Shown here: piece after piece, positions 33,291 to 42,760 of the stretch
Position numbering within the stretch: position 1 is the first letter of the stretch
Layout: the number at the start of each line of letters is the position of its first letter
Assembly: GCA_045613125.1 (NCBI GenBank)
Contig: JAZLAM010000012.1
Coordinates: 1 to 49,916 of the forward strand
Direction of reading: 5' to 3'
DNA length: 49,916 nucleotides
DNA from: JAFTYO01 sp045613125
GTDB taxonomy: Bacteria > Pseudomonadota > Alphaproteobacteria > RF32 > CAG-239
Notes under the pieces: model-generated
The model's database searches: none
The model's input: only the letters and a program-made list of their open reading frames with translations
What the model was told of the DNA's origin: nothing
Program-made: the position numbers and the translations under genes

Positions 33291-33767
33291 CTATTGTTCT
33301 GGAGGAATGAATTCATATTCTTCCAAATCAAGATTTGGGTTAATTTGTAAGAATCTTCTTTTAAAAATGTATATTGCGGGATATACATTTTTTCTTTTTT
33401 CGTTTCCCCACCCGTACTCTTTGATACCAAATTCGCTGATGAGAATTCTACGATAACATGTATCAAATATTTTTTTGCCGGACGTGTGGCATGATACAAT
33501 GATAGGTTTGGTACAATTTCTGTTTGCTAGTAAACAAGTTTCAGGTTTAGGTAAAATTACGCGTCCTTGATTGTAATAATGACGGTAGTGCTTACTAATC
33601 CATTTGCGACAAGCCTCAAGAGCTTTTTCCATATCTACATTGTGATCAATAGGATCTAAAAACAGAATTTGTAATTTGTCACCAGATAATTCGTTTACGA
33701 TGGCTTTTGCGCAAGCTACATCAGATACGACTCTTAATTTAGCGTCAACATAAAGTTTCTTTTTCAT
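33291..33767 (-). CDS. Hypothetical protein, 158 residues
   Basis: This small soluble protein has no signal peptide. It is basic in its middle (ACRKWISKHYRHYYNQGRVIL) and has four Cys (ACAKA, EACRK, TCLLANRNC, SCHTSG, TCYRR are the contexts seen). It ends with DLEEYEFIPPEQ. I do not recognise the family. It stands alone between the kinase and accA, with a hairpin at its end. Confidence 0.5.
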   Translation of the reverse strand: MKKKLYVDAKLRVVSDVACAKAIVNELSGDKLQILFLDPIDHNVDMEKALEACRKWISKHYRHYYNQGRVILPKPETCLLANRNCTKPIIVSCHTSGKKIFDTCYRRILISEFGIKEYGWGNEKRKNVYPAIYIFKRRFLQINPNLDLEEYEFIPPEQ

Positions 33768-33893
33768 AATTATTTTTTGTTTTATAGTTAATAATAATCT
33801 AATCTTAGCTTTATTGTAGACAAAAAAACATTGGTTGTCAATATGAAAAATATTAACACTAATTGTAAGTATATAGAAAAATATATTTAAGGT

Positions 33894-34859
33894 TTATAAA
33901 CTACGACTCATGGCAATAAATTTTTCAGTTCTTTGTTTTTTTAGTTCTTCGCCATTTAATTTTCCTAGTTCGCTAAGATGTTTCTGTAAAGATCTGCGTA
34001 GATTTTCAAAAACTTTTTGTCGGTTTCTATGGGCTCCTCCAAGAGGTTCAGCTATAATTTCATCAATAACCCCAAAAGATTTTAAATCTTGTGCAGTAAG
34101 CTTTAGAGCTTCAGTAGCTTCTTTCGTTTTATCGGCACTGCGCCATAAAATTGATGCACAACCTTCAGGTGATATAACAGAATATATAGAATGCTCAAGC
34201 ATCATCACTATATTTGCAGTAGCAATAGCAATAGCTCCTCCTGATCCTCCTTCACCTATTATGGTAGAAATTATAGGAGCTTTTACCTGAAAACATTTTT
34301 CAATAGATGATGCAATTGCTTCAGCTTGTCCTCTGGCTTCTGCATCTATTCCAGGATATGCTCCGGCAGTGTCTACAAAAGATAACACAGGCATGTTAAA
34401 ACGAGATGCCATATCCATAAGTCTTTGAGCTTTCCTGTACCCTTCAGGTTTTGCCATTCCAAAATTATGTTTCATGCGAGTTTCTAAGTCGTGACCTTTT
34501 TCCTGTCCGATTACAACAACTGAAATTCCGTCAAATTTACCGATTCCGGCAATCATAGCTTCATCATCGCTAAAGCAACGATCCCCGCAAAGTAAAACAA
34601 AATCATCAATGAGGGCGTTAATATAATCAAGACAATGGGGTCTGTTAGGGTGTCGAGCAATTTGAGCTTTTTGCCATGCTGTCAGATTTTGGTATACAGT
34701 ACTCAATGATTTGTTTAGTTTTTGTTCCAACCTTTTAATTTCAGATGTTATATCTATATCTTCATCTTTAAGCAGAGCTTTGAGATGTTCGATTTTTTCT
34801 TCTATTTCAACAATGTTTTTTTCAAAATCGAGTACAACTTGTTCAGAGCCTGTTATCAT
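33894..34859 (-). CDS. accA: Acetyl-CoA carboxylase carboxyltransferase subunit alpha
   Basis: This 321-residue protein has the AccA signatures VVVIGQEKGHDLETRMKHN, FGMAKPEGYRKAQRLM, FVDTAGAYPGIDAEARGQ and IGEGGSGGAIAIA. It pairs with AccD to carry CO2 from biotin to acetyl-CoA, the first step of fatty-acid synthesis. Stands alone; accD is not in this window. Confidence 0.96.
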   Translation of the reverse strand: MITGSEQVVLDFEKNIVEIEEKIEHLKALLKDEDIDITSEIKRLEQKLNKSLSTVYQNLTAWQKAQIARHPNRPHCLDYINALIDDFVLLCGDRCFSDDEAMIAGIGKFDGISVVVIGQEKGHDLETRMKHNFGMAKPEGYRKAQRLMDMASRFNMPVLSFVDTAGAYPGIDAEARGQAEAIASSIEKCFQVKAPIISTIIGEGGSGGAIAIATANIVMMLEHSIYSVISPEGCASILWRSADKTKEATEALKLTAQDLKSFGVIDEIIAEPLGGAHRNRQKVFENLRRSLQKHLSELGKLNGEELKKQRTEKFIAMSRSL

Positions 34860-35036
34860 TTTTTCCTCACTGATAAATTAATCTTGCAGTATTTTTATCA
34901 CTTTTTTTCAAATTTTTCATCAGTATTTTTTATTACCTGTTAATTTTTCTTGTCAAATATATGCTGATTTTGGTTGAAAACAGGCATAAACTTTAATAAT
35001 ATAAAAGAAATTTATTTTATATTTTGGAGTGGATAA

Positions 35037-36248
35037 TTGTTAGCAATTCTGTTTTTTGTATCGGTGTTTTCATCGTTAACGTGGGTGGCCTACATTCTAT
35101 TATACCTTAATTCTAAGCTTGCAGGAAATGATTTGAGTTCTTTACCTGTGGTTGATGTTGCTCTTTATATAGGATTGATTATTGTACCTGTTTGGGCTAT
35201 TTGGCAACTTTTTGGACTTGTAAGTCAGTATAGAAATAATTTAGGCATACAGCAGAAGCTTGTGCAACTGTTTAACCAGATGAAAAAAAATCAAGATTAT
35301 ACAGATTTAGTTGTTAGAGTAATGCTTGATGCTGAACACGAAATTAAAGATGGCTTTGTAATTAATAAGTTTGATATTTTTATTGCAGATATGAATGAGA
35401 TTTTAGCAGATGTAGTACAGAGATGTAACGCTGCTTCATCTTTGCAAATGGAACAGCTGTGGAATAAGGTTAAAAATGGTGAAAGATGGGCTATTGCTAA
35501 ACAATTGGTTGAAACTTCAAAAAAATATGATGATTTTTCAACTTATTTATCTGAGAAATTTCGTAAAGATAGCGTATTTAAGGGAACCCTTTTAGAATTT
35601 TGCTACAGATATCAAAATTTAACATCTCTTTTAGAAAAACATGATAGAGATCGCATCTTTATTACTATTTTGGAAACAGGCGTTATGGGGAAAGCGTATG
35701 CAATTTTAGCCCCTGTTGCAGATGCTATAGATGTTTCTTATGAGCAGGGTAAAGAAAATAAGGTAGAACAAGAAGAAAAAATAGATGTTTCTCCAAAAAT
35801 TTTAGAAATGAAAGAGCCAGAGCATATTGAAAATACTACTCCAAAATGGAAAAAATTTAGTTTGTTTAAAAAAACAACTAATGTAACTGTTGATACAGAT
35901 GATGAAACAGATAATGATGAATTTTTTGCTGCTCTTGAAAGAAGTATGAATTCTCCTGAAGAACAACATAATGATTATCAGGCAGAAAACGATAAAGATG
36001 TTTTTACAAACGATGATTTACCGCGTTTAAGTTTATCTTCAGATAAATCTTTTGAGACAGATTTTTCTCCTCGGTTGAGCAATTATATAGAGGATGTTGA
36101 AGAAAAAACAGAGCCTTTTATTGAATTGAACACAAAAGATGATAAATGTCTTTCTGAAGATGAAACTGAAGGATATGAAGAAAATAAGGAAGATAATTTT
36201 GCTTATCCGTTTGGCGGTTGGATAAATGAAGAAAATTATAAAAAATAG
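35037..36248 (+). CDS. Membrane-anchored protein with acidic tail, unknown
   Basis: This 403-residue protein has two N-terminal membrane segments (residues ~2-24 and ~40-65). A helical region (~70-235) follows, with ADMNEILADVVQRCNAASSLQMEQLW, GERWAIAKQLVETSKKYDDF and LLEKHDRDRIFITILETGVMGKAYAIL. From ~240 on it is a disordered, Glu/Asp/Asn-rich tail. The start is a TTG (35037) placed seven bases after TTGGAG; no ATG fits better. It overlaps yejA by 23 bases. I do not recognise it; the plan (membrane anchor, helical body, acidic tail) suggests a scaffold or envelope protein. Confidence 0.6.
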   Translation: MLAILFFVSVFSSLTWVAYILLYLNSKLAGNDLSSLPVVDVALYIGLIIVPVWAIWQLFGLVSQYRNNLGIQQKLVQLFNQMKKNQDYTDLVVRVMLDAEHEIKDGFVINKFDIFIADMNEILADVVQRCNAASSLQMEQLWNKVKNGERWAIAKQLVETSKKYDDFSTYLSEKFRKDSVFKGTLLEFCYRYQNLTSLLEKHDRDRIFITILETGVMGKAYAILAPVADAIDVSYEQGKENKVEQEEKIDVSPKILEMKEPEHIENTTPKWKKFSLFKKTTNVTVDTDDETDNDEFFAALERSMNSPEEQHNDYQAENDKDVFTNDDLPRLSLSSDKSFETDFSPRLSNYIEDVEEKTEPFIELNTKDDKCLSEDETEGYEENKEDNFAYPFGGWINEENYKK

Positions 36249-38028
36249 CATAGCAGTATTTTTAAGTTGTATAATTTTTACTGCTGATGCGGCTCAAAAA
36301 AATATTTCGCTTTACAATGCTCCAAAGTATAAAACCGGTTTTGAAAATTTTGAATATGTTAATCCTAAAGCCCCTAAAGGTGGAAAAATTGTAATCCCTG
36401 AATATGGTAGTTTTGACAATTTTAATCCGTTTATATTTAAAGGTTCGGCATCTGGAACTGTGGCGGGTTTAATTTGGGACAGTTTGGGATATTCTCCGGC
36501 TGATGACATTGCTACTGTTTATCCTTTAATTGCTAAAGAATTTGAATATACATCAGAATATGTCGGGTTTATTATAGATGAAAATGCAAAATTTGCAGAC
36601 GGCTCAAAAATAAGTGCAGATGATGTGATTTTTAGTTTTAATATTTTGATTGAAAAAGGAGCTCCAATTTATAAGGTGTATTATTCCGACGTCGAAAAAG
36701 TCGAAAAAATAAATAATCATCATGTAAGATTTTATTTTAAAAAAGGCTCAAATAACAAAGAATTGCCACTTATTTTATCTCAGTTTAAAATTTTTTCATA
36801 CCAATATTGGCAAGATAAAGATTTTGCTAAGCCCAGCCTTGAAATTCCACTTGGTAACGGCCCATATAAAATTAAAAAATTCAGTGCGGGAAAATATATT
36901 GTATTAGAGCGTGATAAAAATTATTGGGCGCAGAATTTGTCATCACGTAAAGGCCATTTTAATTTTGATGAAATTAGAATTGATTATTACCAAGATACTA
37001 CCGTAACTTTACAGGCCTTATTTTCCGGTGATATAGATGTTAGAGAAGAATATATCGCAAAAATTTGGGCAACAGGTTACGATAATGAGTTGGTAGAAAA
37101 AGGTGATATTATAAAGCAAAGCTTTTCACATCAAGAGCCTGCCGTATTACAGCATTTTGCATTTAATTTAAGAAAAGATATATTCAAAGATAAACGTGTC
37201 AGAAGAGCAATTGATTTAGCTTTTAATTTTGAATGGGCAAATAATAAATTATTTTATAATCAGTATAAGCGTTTAGATAGCTATTTTACAAACTCGTCAA
37301 TGGAAGCGTATGGATTGCCCGGCGGATTGGAAAAACAAATATTAGATCAATATAAAGATCAACTTGATGGGCAAGTTTTTACAACAAGTTTTTCACTGCC
37401 GGATAATTCTACGCCTGAAAAATTAAGAGAAAACTTAAAACAAGCTGTTTTATTGTTACAACAAGCCGGTTTTGACTTTATTGATGGAAAAATGACCAAT
37501 TTGGCAACAGGCTTACCTCTAAAGTTTGAAATTATAAGCAATTCGGCAAACGGTTCAACTTTTACCAGAGTCATGCTTCCATTTATTGCTAATTTAAAAA
37601 AGATAGGTATAGATGCAAGTTTTAGAACAATTGATGTAAATGTTTTTAAAAATCGTATGGATAATTTTGAGTTTGATATGGCAATTATGTCGTATCGTAT
37701 GAGCCAAATGCCAGGAAATGAACTAAAAGAAATGTTTGGTTCGGCGTCAGCAGACATTAAAGGCAGTTATAATATCATGGGAATTAAGAATGATGTTGTT
37801 GATAGCTTGATAAACAAAATTGTGAGTGCTCAAACAAAAGAAGAATACGTTGCTTCGGTTAAAGCCTTAGATAGAGTTATGCTTAGTGAATATTATCTTA
37901 TTTTTCAGTGGTATTCCGGTGTAAATCGTGTCGGATATCGTAATAAGTTTGGTATGCCGGATACAAAGTTAAAAATAGGGTATAAGCCTTTTTTATGGTG
38001 GGATAAAAAGACGGAGATGAAAAAATGA
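36226..38028 (+). CDS. yejA: Periplasmic peptide-binding protein, YejA type
   Basis: This 600-residue family-5 solute-binding protein has a signal peptide (cleavage near DAA-Q). The mature part starts NISLYNAPKYKTGFENFEYVNP, with PKAPKGGKIVIPEYGSFDNFNPF, KFADGSKISADDVIFSF and PLGNGPYKIKKFSAGKYIVLERD. These match YejA, the binding protein of the YejABEF transporter (oligopeptides, microcin C in E. coli). It overlaps the upstream gene by 23 bases and yejB by four, indicating one operon. Confidence 0.87.
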   Translation: MKKIIKNSIAVFLSCIIFTADAAQKNISLYNAPKYKTGFENFEYVNPKAPKGGKIVIPEYGSFDNFNPFIFKGSASGTVAGLIWDSLGYSPADDIATVYPLIAKEFEYTSEYVGFIIDENAKFADGSKISADDVIFSFNILIEKGAPIYKVYYSDVEKVEKINNHHVRFYFKKGSNNKELPLILSQFKIFSYQYWQDKDFAKPSLEIPLGNGPYKIKKFSAGKYIVLERDKNYWAQNLSSRKGHFNFDEIRIDYYQDTTVTLQALFSGDIDVREEYIAKIWATGYDNELVEKGDIIKQSFSHQEPAVLQHFAFNLRKDIFKDKRVRRAIDLAFNFEWANNKLFYNQYKRLDSYFTNSSMEAYGLPGGLEKQILDQYKDQLDGQVFTTSFSLPDNSTPEKLRENLKQAVLLLQQAGFDFIDGKMTNLATGLPLKFEIISNSANGSTFTRVMLPFIANLKKIGIDASFRTIDVNVFKNRMDNFEFDMAIMSYRMSQMPGNELKEMFGSASADIKGSYNIMGIKNDVVDSLINKIVSAQTKEEYVASVKALDRVMLSEYYLIFQWYSGVNRVGYRNKFGMPDTKLKIGYKPFLWWDKKTEMKK

Positions 38029-39098
38029 GAAATTATATCATAAAAAGGCTATTGTTAATTCCGTTTACATTGTTTGGCATATTGGCAATTAATTTTGCTA
38101 TTATACAGTTTGCTCCAGGTGGGCCAGTAGAATATATGTTGGCAAAATATCAAGGTTTAAATGTTGATTCAAAGGCTCAATTTACTTCCACAGCAAATAT
38201 AAAAAATACATCATCACAAAATCAGTATCGAGGGGCTCAGGGAGTGCCGGAAGATTTGGTAAAAGAACTGGAAAAACAGTTTGGTTTTGATAAGCCGTGG
38301 TATGAACGTTTTGTAAAAATGCTTACAGATTATGCTAAGTTTGATTTCGGGCGTAGCTATTATCAAGATAAAAGCGTGGGAGAACTTATAGTTGAACGTA
38401 TGCCTGTTTCTGTTTCATTGGGATTATGGTCAACTTTGATAATATATTTAATATCTATACCTTTGGGTATCAAAAAAGCGTTGGTTGATGGTTCTAAATT
38501 TGATACGTTTTCTTCATTTGCTATTATATTAGGTTCTGCTGTGCCTGTATTTTTATTTGCTGTTTTTTTGATTGTATTTTTTGCAGGAGGAGTATATTTG
38601 CAGTGGTTTCCTTTAAGGGGACTTACGTCGGATAATTGGGAAAGTTTGAATATGTTACAAAAGGTTTTAGACTATTTTCATCATATAGCTTTACCAGTAC
38701 TTTCGATTGTGATTGGAGGATTTGCAACCTTAACTATGCTTACAAAAAACTCTTTTCTTGATGAGATAGGAAAACAATATGTTTTAACAGCCAAAGCAAA
38801 AGGATTAAGTGAAAAACAAATTTTATATAAACATGTATTTCGTAATGCAATGCTGATTATTATTGCCGGTTTTCCGTCTTTATTGATAAAAATGTTATTT
38901 ACGGGATCTTTACTGATAGAGGTTGTTTTTTCTTTAAACGGGCTAGGTTTATTGGGGTATGAAGCAATTATAACCAGAGATTATCCGGTAATATTTGGTA
39001 CACTATATATTTTTGCATTGTTGGGGCTTTGTCTAAAGCTTTTAAGTGATATAACATATTCATTAGTGGATCCAAGAATAAATTTTGATAAGATATAA
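38025..39098 (+). CDS. yejB: ABC transporter permease, YejB type
   Basis: This 357-residue inner-membrane protein starts MRNYIIKRLLLIPFTLFGI, like DppB/YejB permeases, and has about six membrane segments. The cytoplasmic loop that meets the ATPase is at TAKAKGLSEKQILYKHVFRNA. The periplasmic insert (residues ~40-75), with the EDLVKELEKQFGFDKPWYERF motif, is typical of YejB. No YejE permease or YejF ATPase follows: a bidirectional terminator and the convergent der gene come next. Confidence 0.87.
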   Translation: MRNYIIKRLLLIPFTLFGILAINFAIIQFAPGGPVEYMLAKYQGLNVDSKAQFTSTANIKNTSSQNQYRGAQGVPEDLVKELEKQFGFDKPWYERFVKMLTDYAKFDFGRSYYQDKSVGELIVERMPVSVSLGLWSTLIIYLISIPLGIKKALVDGSKFDTFSSFAIILGSAVPVFLFAVFLIVFFAGGVYLQWFPLRGLTSDNWESLNMLQKVLDYFHHIALPVLSIVIGGFATLTMLTKNSFLDEIGKQYVLTAKAKGLSEKQILYKHVFRNAMLIIIAGFPSLLIKMLFTGSLLIEVVFSLNGLGLLGYEAIITRDYPVIFGTLYIFALLGLCLKLLSDITYSLVDPRINFDKI

Positions 39099-39118
39099 TA
39101 TGTGAAATAAAATTAAAA

Positions 39119-39142
39119 AACACCTCTAATGAAAGAGGTGTT
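39119..39142 (+). terminator. Bidirectional terminator between yejB and der
   Basis: AACACCTCT and AGAGGTGTT form a 9-bp stem with a 6-base loop. ATTTTTT follows on the plus strand and TTTTTTAATT on the minus strand, so it can end both transcripts. Confidence 0.88.
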
Positions 39143-39150
39143 CAAATTTT

Positions 39151-40491
39151 TTATTTCGCGTAAGGATTATCTGATTTTCGAACTGTAATCCTTATGGGAA
39201 CACCACCCAAATTAAAAGTATCTCGTAAACTATTTACCAAATATCTCAGATATGACTCAGGAAGTCCTTCAGGGTTACTTGAAAATATATAAAATGATGG
39301 TGGGCGTGTTTTTGCTTGTGTTATATATTTTAATTTAATACGTCGTTTATTTTTTCCTAACGGTGGAGTGTTTTGTTCTTGTACATCAATAAACCATTTA
39401 TTTAATGGTGCTGTTGGAATGCGCATATTCCAACGATTATAAACCTTAAACACGGCACTCATTAATTTATCCAACCCTTCTTTTTTGAGTGCAGATATTG
39501 TAACTGTCGGAATACCGGTTACTTGGGTTAACGATGTTTGAAGTTTGTCGTTTAGGCGTTGTAATGCTTCAGAGCGATTTGCAATATCCCATTTATTTAC
39601 AGCAATAACCAATGCTCGTCCTTCATCTATAACTTGGCGAGCAATGGTTAAATCTTGCTTGTCTAAAACAGCATCGGCATCTAAAACTAAGACTACAACT
39701 TGAGCCATAAAAGCTGCGTGCTTGGTACTAGCTGCAGACATTTTTTCAAGAGAATCGGTTATTTTTGCATGTTTTCTTAAACCTGCTGTATCTACTAAAT
39801 TTACTTTACGTCCGTTCCATTCCCATTTTGTAGTTATAGCATCTCGTGTAATGCCGGCTTCGGGACCTGTAAGCATTCTTTCATCTTTTAAAAGAGCATT
39901 GACAAGTGTTGATTTTCCGACGTTAGGTCGTCCGACAATGGCTAATTGTATGGGTTTGGAAGAATTTTCTTCAGTTTCTTGTTCTGTTGTATCTTCATCA
40001 TTTTCATATTCTAACAAAGATGTATATAAATCATCAAGACCTAAGCCATGCTCTGCAGAAAAAGCAATCGGTTCCCCGAGACCCAATTTATAAGCTTCAA
40101 AAATACTATTTTCTTGAGTTTTACCCTCGCATTTATTTACTAGTAATATTACAGGTTTTTGGCTTTGTCGGACTAAATCGGCAAATGTTTCATCAAAGGG
40201 ATGGAGACCTGTTCTGGCATCAGTCATAAATAAGCAAACATCGGCTTCATCTATAGCTCGAGATGTTTGTTTAAACATTCTGCTTTCGATATTATCTTCA
40301 GTAGAATATTCATAACCTGCGGTATCTATGATGTTTAAATTTAAATCTCTTAACTTTGCTGGGGCTTCTTTTCTGTCGCGAGTAACACCGGGTTTATCGT
40401 GAACAATTGCAAGTTTTCGTCCGACAAGTCTATTAAATAATGTCGATTTTCCAACATTAGGACGCCCTATTATTGCAATTTTTAATACCAT
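39151..40491 (-). CDS. der: Ribosome-assembly GTPase Der (EngA)
   Basis: This 446-residue protein has two GTPase domains: IIGRPNVGKSTLFNRLVG with DTAG and NKCE, and IVGRPNVGKSTLVNAL with DTAGLRK and NKWD. A KH-like C-terminal domain has LKYITQAKTRPPSFYIFSS. Der acts in 50S subunit assembly. It lies eight bases after bamB in the conserved yfgM-bamB-der order. Confidence 0.96.
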   Translation of the reverse strand: MVLKIAIIGRPNVGKSTLFNRLVGRKLAIVHDKPGVTRDRKEAPAKLRDLNLNIIDTAGYEYSTEDNIESRMFKQTSRAIDEADVCLFMTDARTGLHPFDETFADLVRQSQKPVILLVNKCEGKTQENSIFEAYKLGLGEPIAFSAEHGLGLDDLYTSLLEYENDEDTTEQETEENSSKPIQLAIVGRPNVGKSTLVNALLKDERMLTGPEAGITRDAITTKWEWNGRKVNLVDTAGLRKHAKITDSLEKMSAASTKHAAFMAQVVVLVLDADAVLDKQDLTIARQVIDEGRALVIAVNKWDIANRSEALQRLNDKLQTSLTQVTGIPTVTISALKKEGLDKLMSAVFKVYNRWNMRIPTAPLNKWFIDVQEQNTPPLGKNKRRIKLKYITQAKTRPPSFYIFSSNPEGLPESYLRYLVNSLRDTFNLGGVPIRITVRKSDNPYAK

Positions 40492-40499
40492 TATTACCT

Positions 40500-41822
40500 C
40501 TATTTAAAAACTATTACATTTGCTTCTGAAGTGCCGAAAACAACAGAATTGTTTGCGCTTATTGGAGAATAAGGGAGTTCTTCTTCAAGATTAATTTTGT
40601 GTTCAATTTTTCCATCATTAGGAGATATAGCATAAACAATTCCATTAGAAGCCGTTACTAAAAGTTTATTACGTATCATAATCGGTCCGCTGAGATATAT
40701 ACCATTTTTTTCTTTTAACTCATATTCTGTAAGCAATTTTACTCCAAATATTATTTTTCCGGAAGTTTTATCAAGACATATAAGTTCGTTATTACTGGAT
40801 ACAATATACATATATTTTCCTGCTATCCATGGTGTGTTAGTGGAGCTTATTTCTTGTGACCAAATGGTTTCTCCTGTGCGATAATCTACAGCCATAAGCA
40901 GATCATTGTTGCCTATAGCATATACTATATCTTCATCAATAATAGGAGATGCTTTTATTGAATTTATATTAGTTGTTAAATTTCTGCTTTTTGTATTTAC
41001 TAAATTGACTGTCCATAGTGGGTAACCAATGTCAGCATTAAAAGCTTCTATTTGTCCGTTGGAAAAACCAGCAACGATTATACCTTTTTGATTTGAACAA
41101 GCAGGAACTGCACCTCCGGCTAAAATAGTATCTTCACTTGATGTGTCATATTTGAATATTTCAGATCCGTCTTTCGTGTTTAAAACTAACAGTTTGTTAT
41201 CAAGTGTTTGAATTATAATTTTTTCAGAACATGTATTAGGAGCTGATCTGACCAACGTATTCAAATCTTTTCTCCATATTTGTTTACCATTGTTGGTATC
41301 AAGAGCTAAAATACTACCAAAACCTGTTACAGCAAAAATCATTTTTCCGTCAGAGGCTAATCCGACACCATTGAGACCATTATCATAAACATTTTTGTTG
41401 GAAGGGTTAATTTGAGTTTCCCAAATTTTTTGACCATTTGTTAAGTCAAAAGCATTTACTGTTGCTTCAACATCTTGTGTATACAGAATATTGTTTACAA
41501 TAATCGGTTGTGCAAGCATTAAGTTGCGTTTATTGGCTTTTTCTCCAAAATTCGCTGTCCAGCTTTTGAACATATTTTTACTACCACCTATATTTCCGAC
41601 TACATGCTCTGAATTTCCTCCACTTTGTAACCAGTTTTTATTTGATACCATTGGTGGTAAAGTGTTAACTGTATTATTTGTAAATTTTGTGTAAGTGTAT
41701 TTTGTATCTAAAATAGAAATTCTCTTTCCGGTTGGTAAATCTTTATTTTCGTTAAATATAGAACATGAACAAAGAATTACACACAAAAATAAAACAACTT
41801 TTTTAATCTTGGTATATAACAT
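40500..41822 (-). CDS. bamB: Outer-membrane assembly lipoprotein BamB
   Basis: This 440-residue lipoprotein has a signal peptide with a lipobox ending ILCSC (Cys at ~20). A beta-propeller of PQQ-like repeats follows, with recurring units such as LTNGQKIWETQI, TNNGKQIWRKDL, YRTGETIWSQEI and CLDKTSGKIIF. BamB docks on BamA and helps insert barrels such as the usher and autotransporter at the left of this window. Its place between yfgM and der matches gammaproteobacterial order, which supports the call. Confidence 0.85.
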   Translation of the reverse strand: MLYTKIKKVVLFLCVILCSCSIFNENKDLPTGKRISILDTKYTYTKFTNNTVNTLPPMVSNKNWLQSGGNSEHVVGNIGGSKNMFKSWTANFGEKANKRNLMLAQPIIVNNILYTQDVEATVNAFDLTNGQKIWETQINPSNKNVYDNGLNGVGLASDGKMIFAVTGFGSILALDTNNGKQIWRKDLNTLVRSAPNTCSEKIIIQTLDNKLLVLNTKDGSEIFKYDTSSEDTILAGGAVPACSNQKGIIVAGFSNGQIEAFNADIGYPLWTVNLVNTKSRNLTTNINSIKASPIIDEDIVYAIGNNDLLMAVDYRTGETIWSQEISSTNTPWIAGKYMYIVSSNNELICLDKTSGKIIFGVKLLTEYELKEKNGIYLSGPIMIRNKLLVTASNGIVYAISPNDGKIEHKINLEEELPYSPISANNSVVFGTSEANVIVFK

Positions 41823-41843
41823 ATTTTCTCCTGTCAGAATTTT

Positions 41844-41866
41844 AACCGCCGGTTATTCCGGCGGTT
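41844..41866 (-). other. Intercistronic hairpin between yfgM and bamB
   Basis: AACCGCCGG and CCGGCGGTT form a perfect 9-bp stem with a 5-base loop in the 51-base gap between yfgM and bamB. No T-tract follows on the minus strand, so attenuation or mRNA processing fits better than full termination. Confidence 0.55.
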
Positions 41867-41873
41867 TGAGTCT

Positions 41874-42683
41874 TTACATATCGCTTAAAGCAGAAAGCAT
41901 ATCTTGTATATGATTTCTGAAATTTTCAGATATGGCCGTATTTTGCAACAATTCATTGTAAATTTTACGTGCTTCTTCAAAATTACCTTCTTCAATAGAT
42001 ATCATAGCCAGCATATCTTTTGCCATTGGTGACCAAGCATTGTTTGCTTCGGCAACAGGGGTTAATAAGTTAAATAATTCTTCATGTGTGGCTGTATCTA
42101 TTTTATAAGTAGCAAGTTTTAAAGCAGCTAAGTTACGAACTTTAGGACTAAGTTCATCATTGTCAGTAATGGATTGTAACATATGAAGAGCTTCTTCAGT
42201 TTTATTTTGTTCAAACAAAATGTCAGCAATTTGTATGCGAGCCATTTCACTGTAAATTCCAAATTTTCCGGATGCAATTTTTTCTAATGATTTGATTGAC
42301 ACTTCGTAATCAGCTTTTTGAGCTATAGCCGAAAGATAAGCTTCTGTTTTTGCTTGAAGTTGTCTATTGTGCCAAGATTTAATGGTTTCAAAACCGACAG
42401 CGGCACTAACAGAAAGAACAACAAATATAATAATATATAAGCCGTATTTATTCCAAAAAGCTTTTAGGTTATCATTTTTTACATCCTCAGTAACTTCTTG
42501 GATGAAAGCTTCTGTCATTTCATCTTGACAACTGGTGCATTTTGAACAACCTTTTTTCACGATAGTATCGTTGACAGCAGGTGATACAGTCTTTATTGCT
42601 GATGTTACTTTTTTCGTCTGTTTTGTCTTAGTAGTTTTAATTTGTTTGGACTTTGCTTTTTGTTTTGTATCAGAAGTTTTCAT
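41874..42683 (-). CDS. YfgM-like membrane-anchored TPR protein
   Basis: This 269-residue protein has a basic Lys/Thr-rich start, a Cys cluster (KKGCSKCTSCQDE, residues ~45-56), one membrane segment (YGLYIIIFVVLSVSAAVGF, ~85-103) and TPR-like helices to the end (MARIQIADILFEQNKTEEALHML; EEGNFEEARKIYNELL). YfgM in E. coli is an inner-membrane protein bound to SecYEG that helps hand over periplasmic proteins. Position before bamB-der supports the call. The cytoplasmic Cys cluster is not a feature I know from YfgM. Confidence 0.75.
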   Translation of the reverse strand: MKTSDTKQKAKSKQIKTTKTKQTKKVTSAIKTVSPAVNDTIVKKGCSKCTSCQDEMTEAFIQEVTEDVKNDNLKAFWNKYGLYIIIFVVLSVSAAVGFETIKSWHNRQLQAKTEAYLSAIAQKADYEVSIKSLEKIASGKFGIYSEMARIQIADILFEQNKTEEALHMLQSITDNDELSPKVRNLAALKLATYKIDTATHEELFNLLTPVAEANNAWSPMAKDMLAMISIEEGNFEEARKIYNELLQNTAISENFRNHIQDMLSALSDM

Positions 42684-42760
42684 GTCTAGGGTTCCTTTTT
42701 TGTTAAAACATATTTTTATAATATAAAATAATTTATTTGTTTATCAATCTGTTTATTAAA

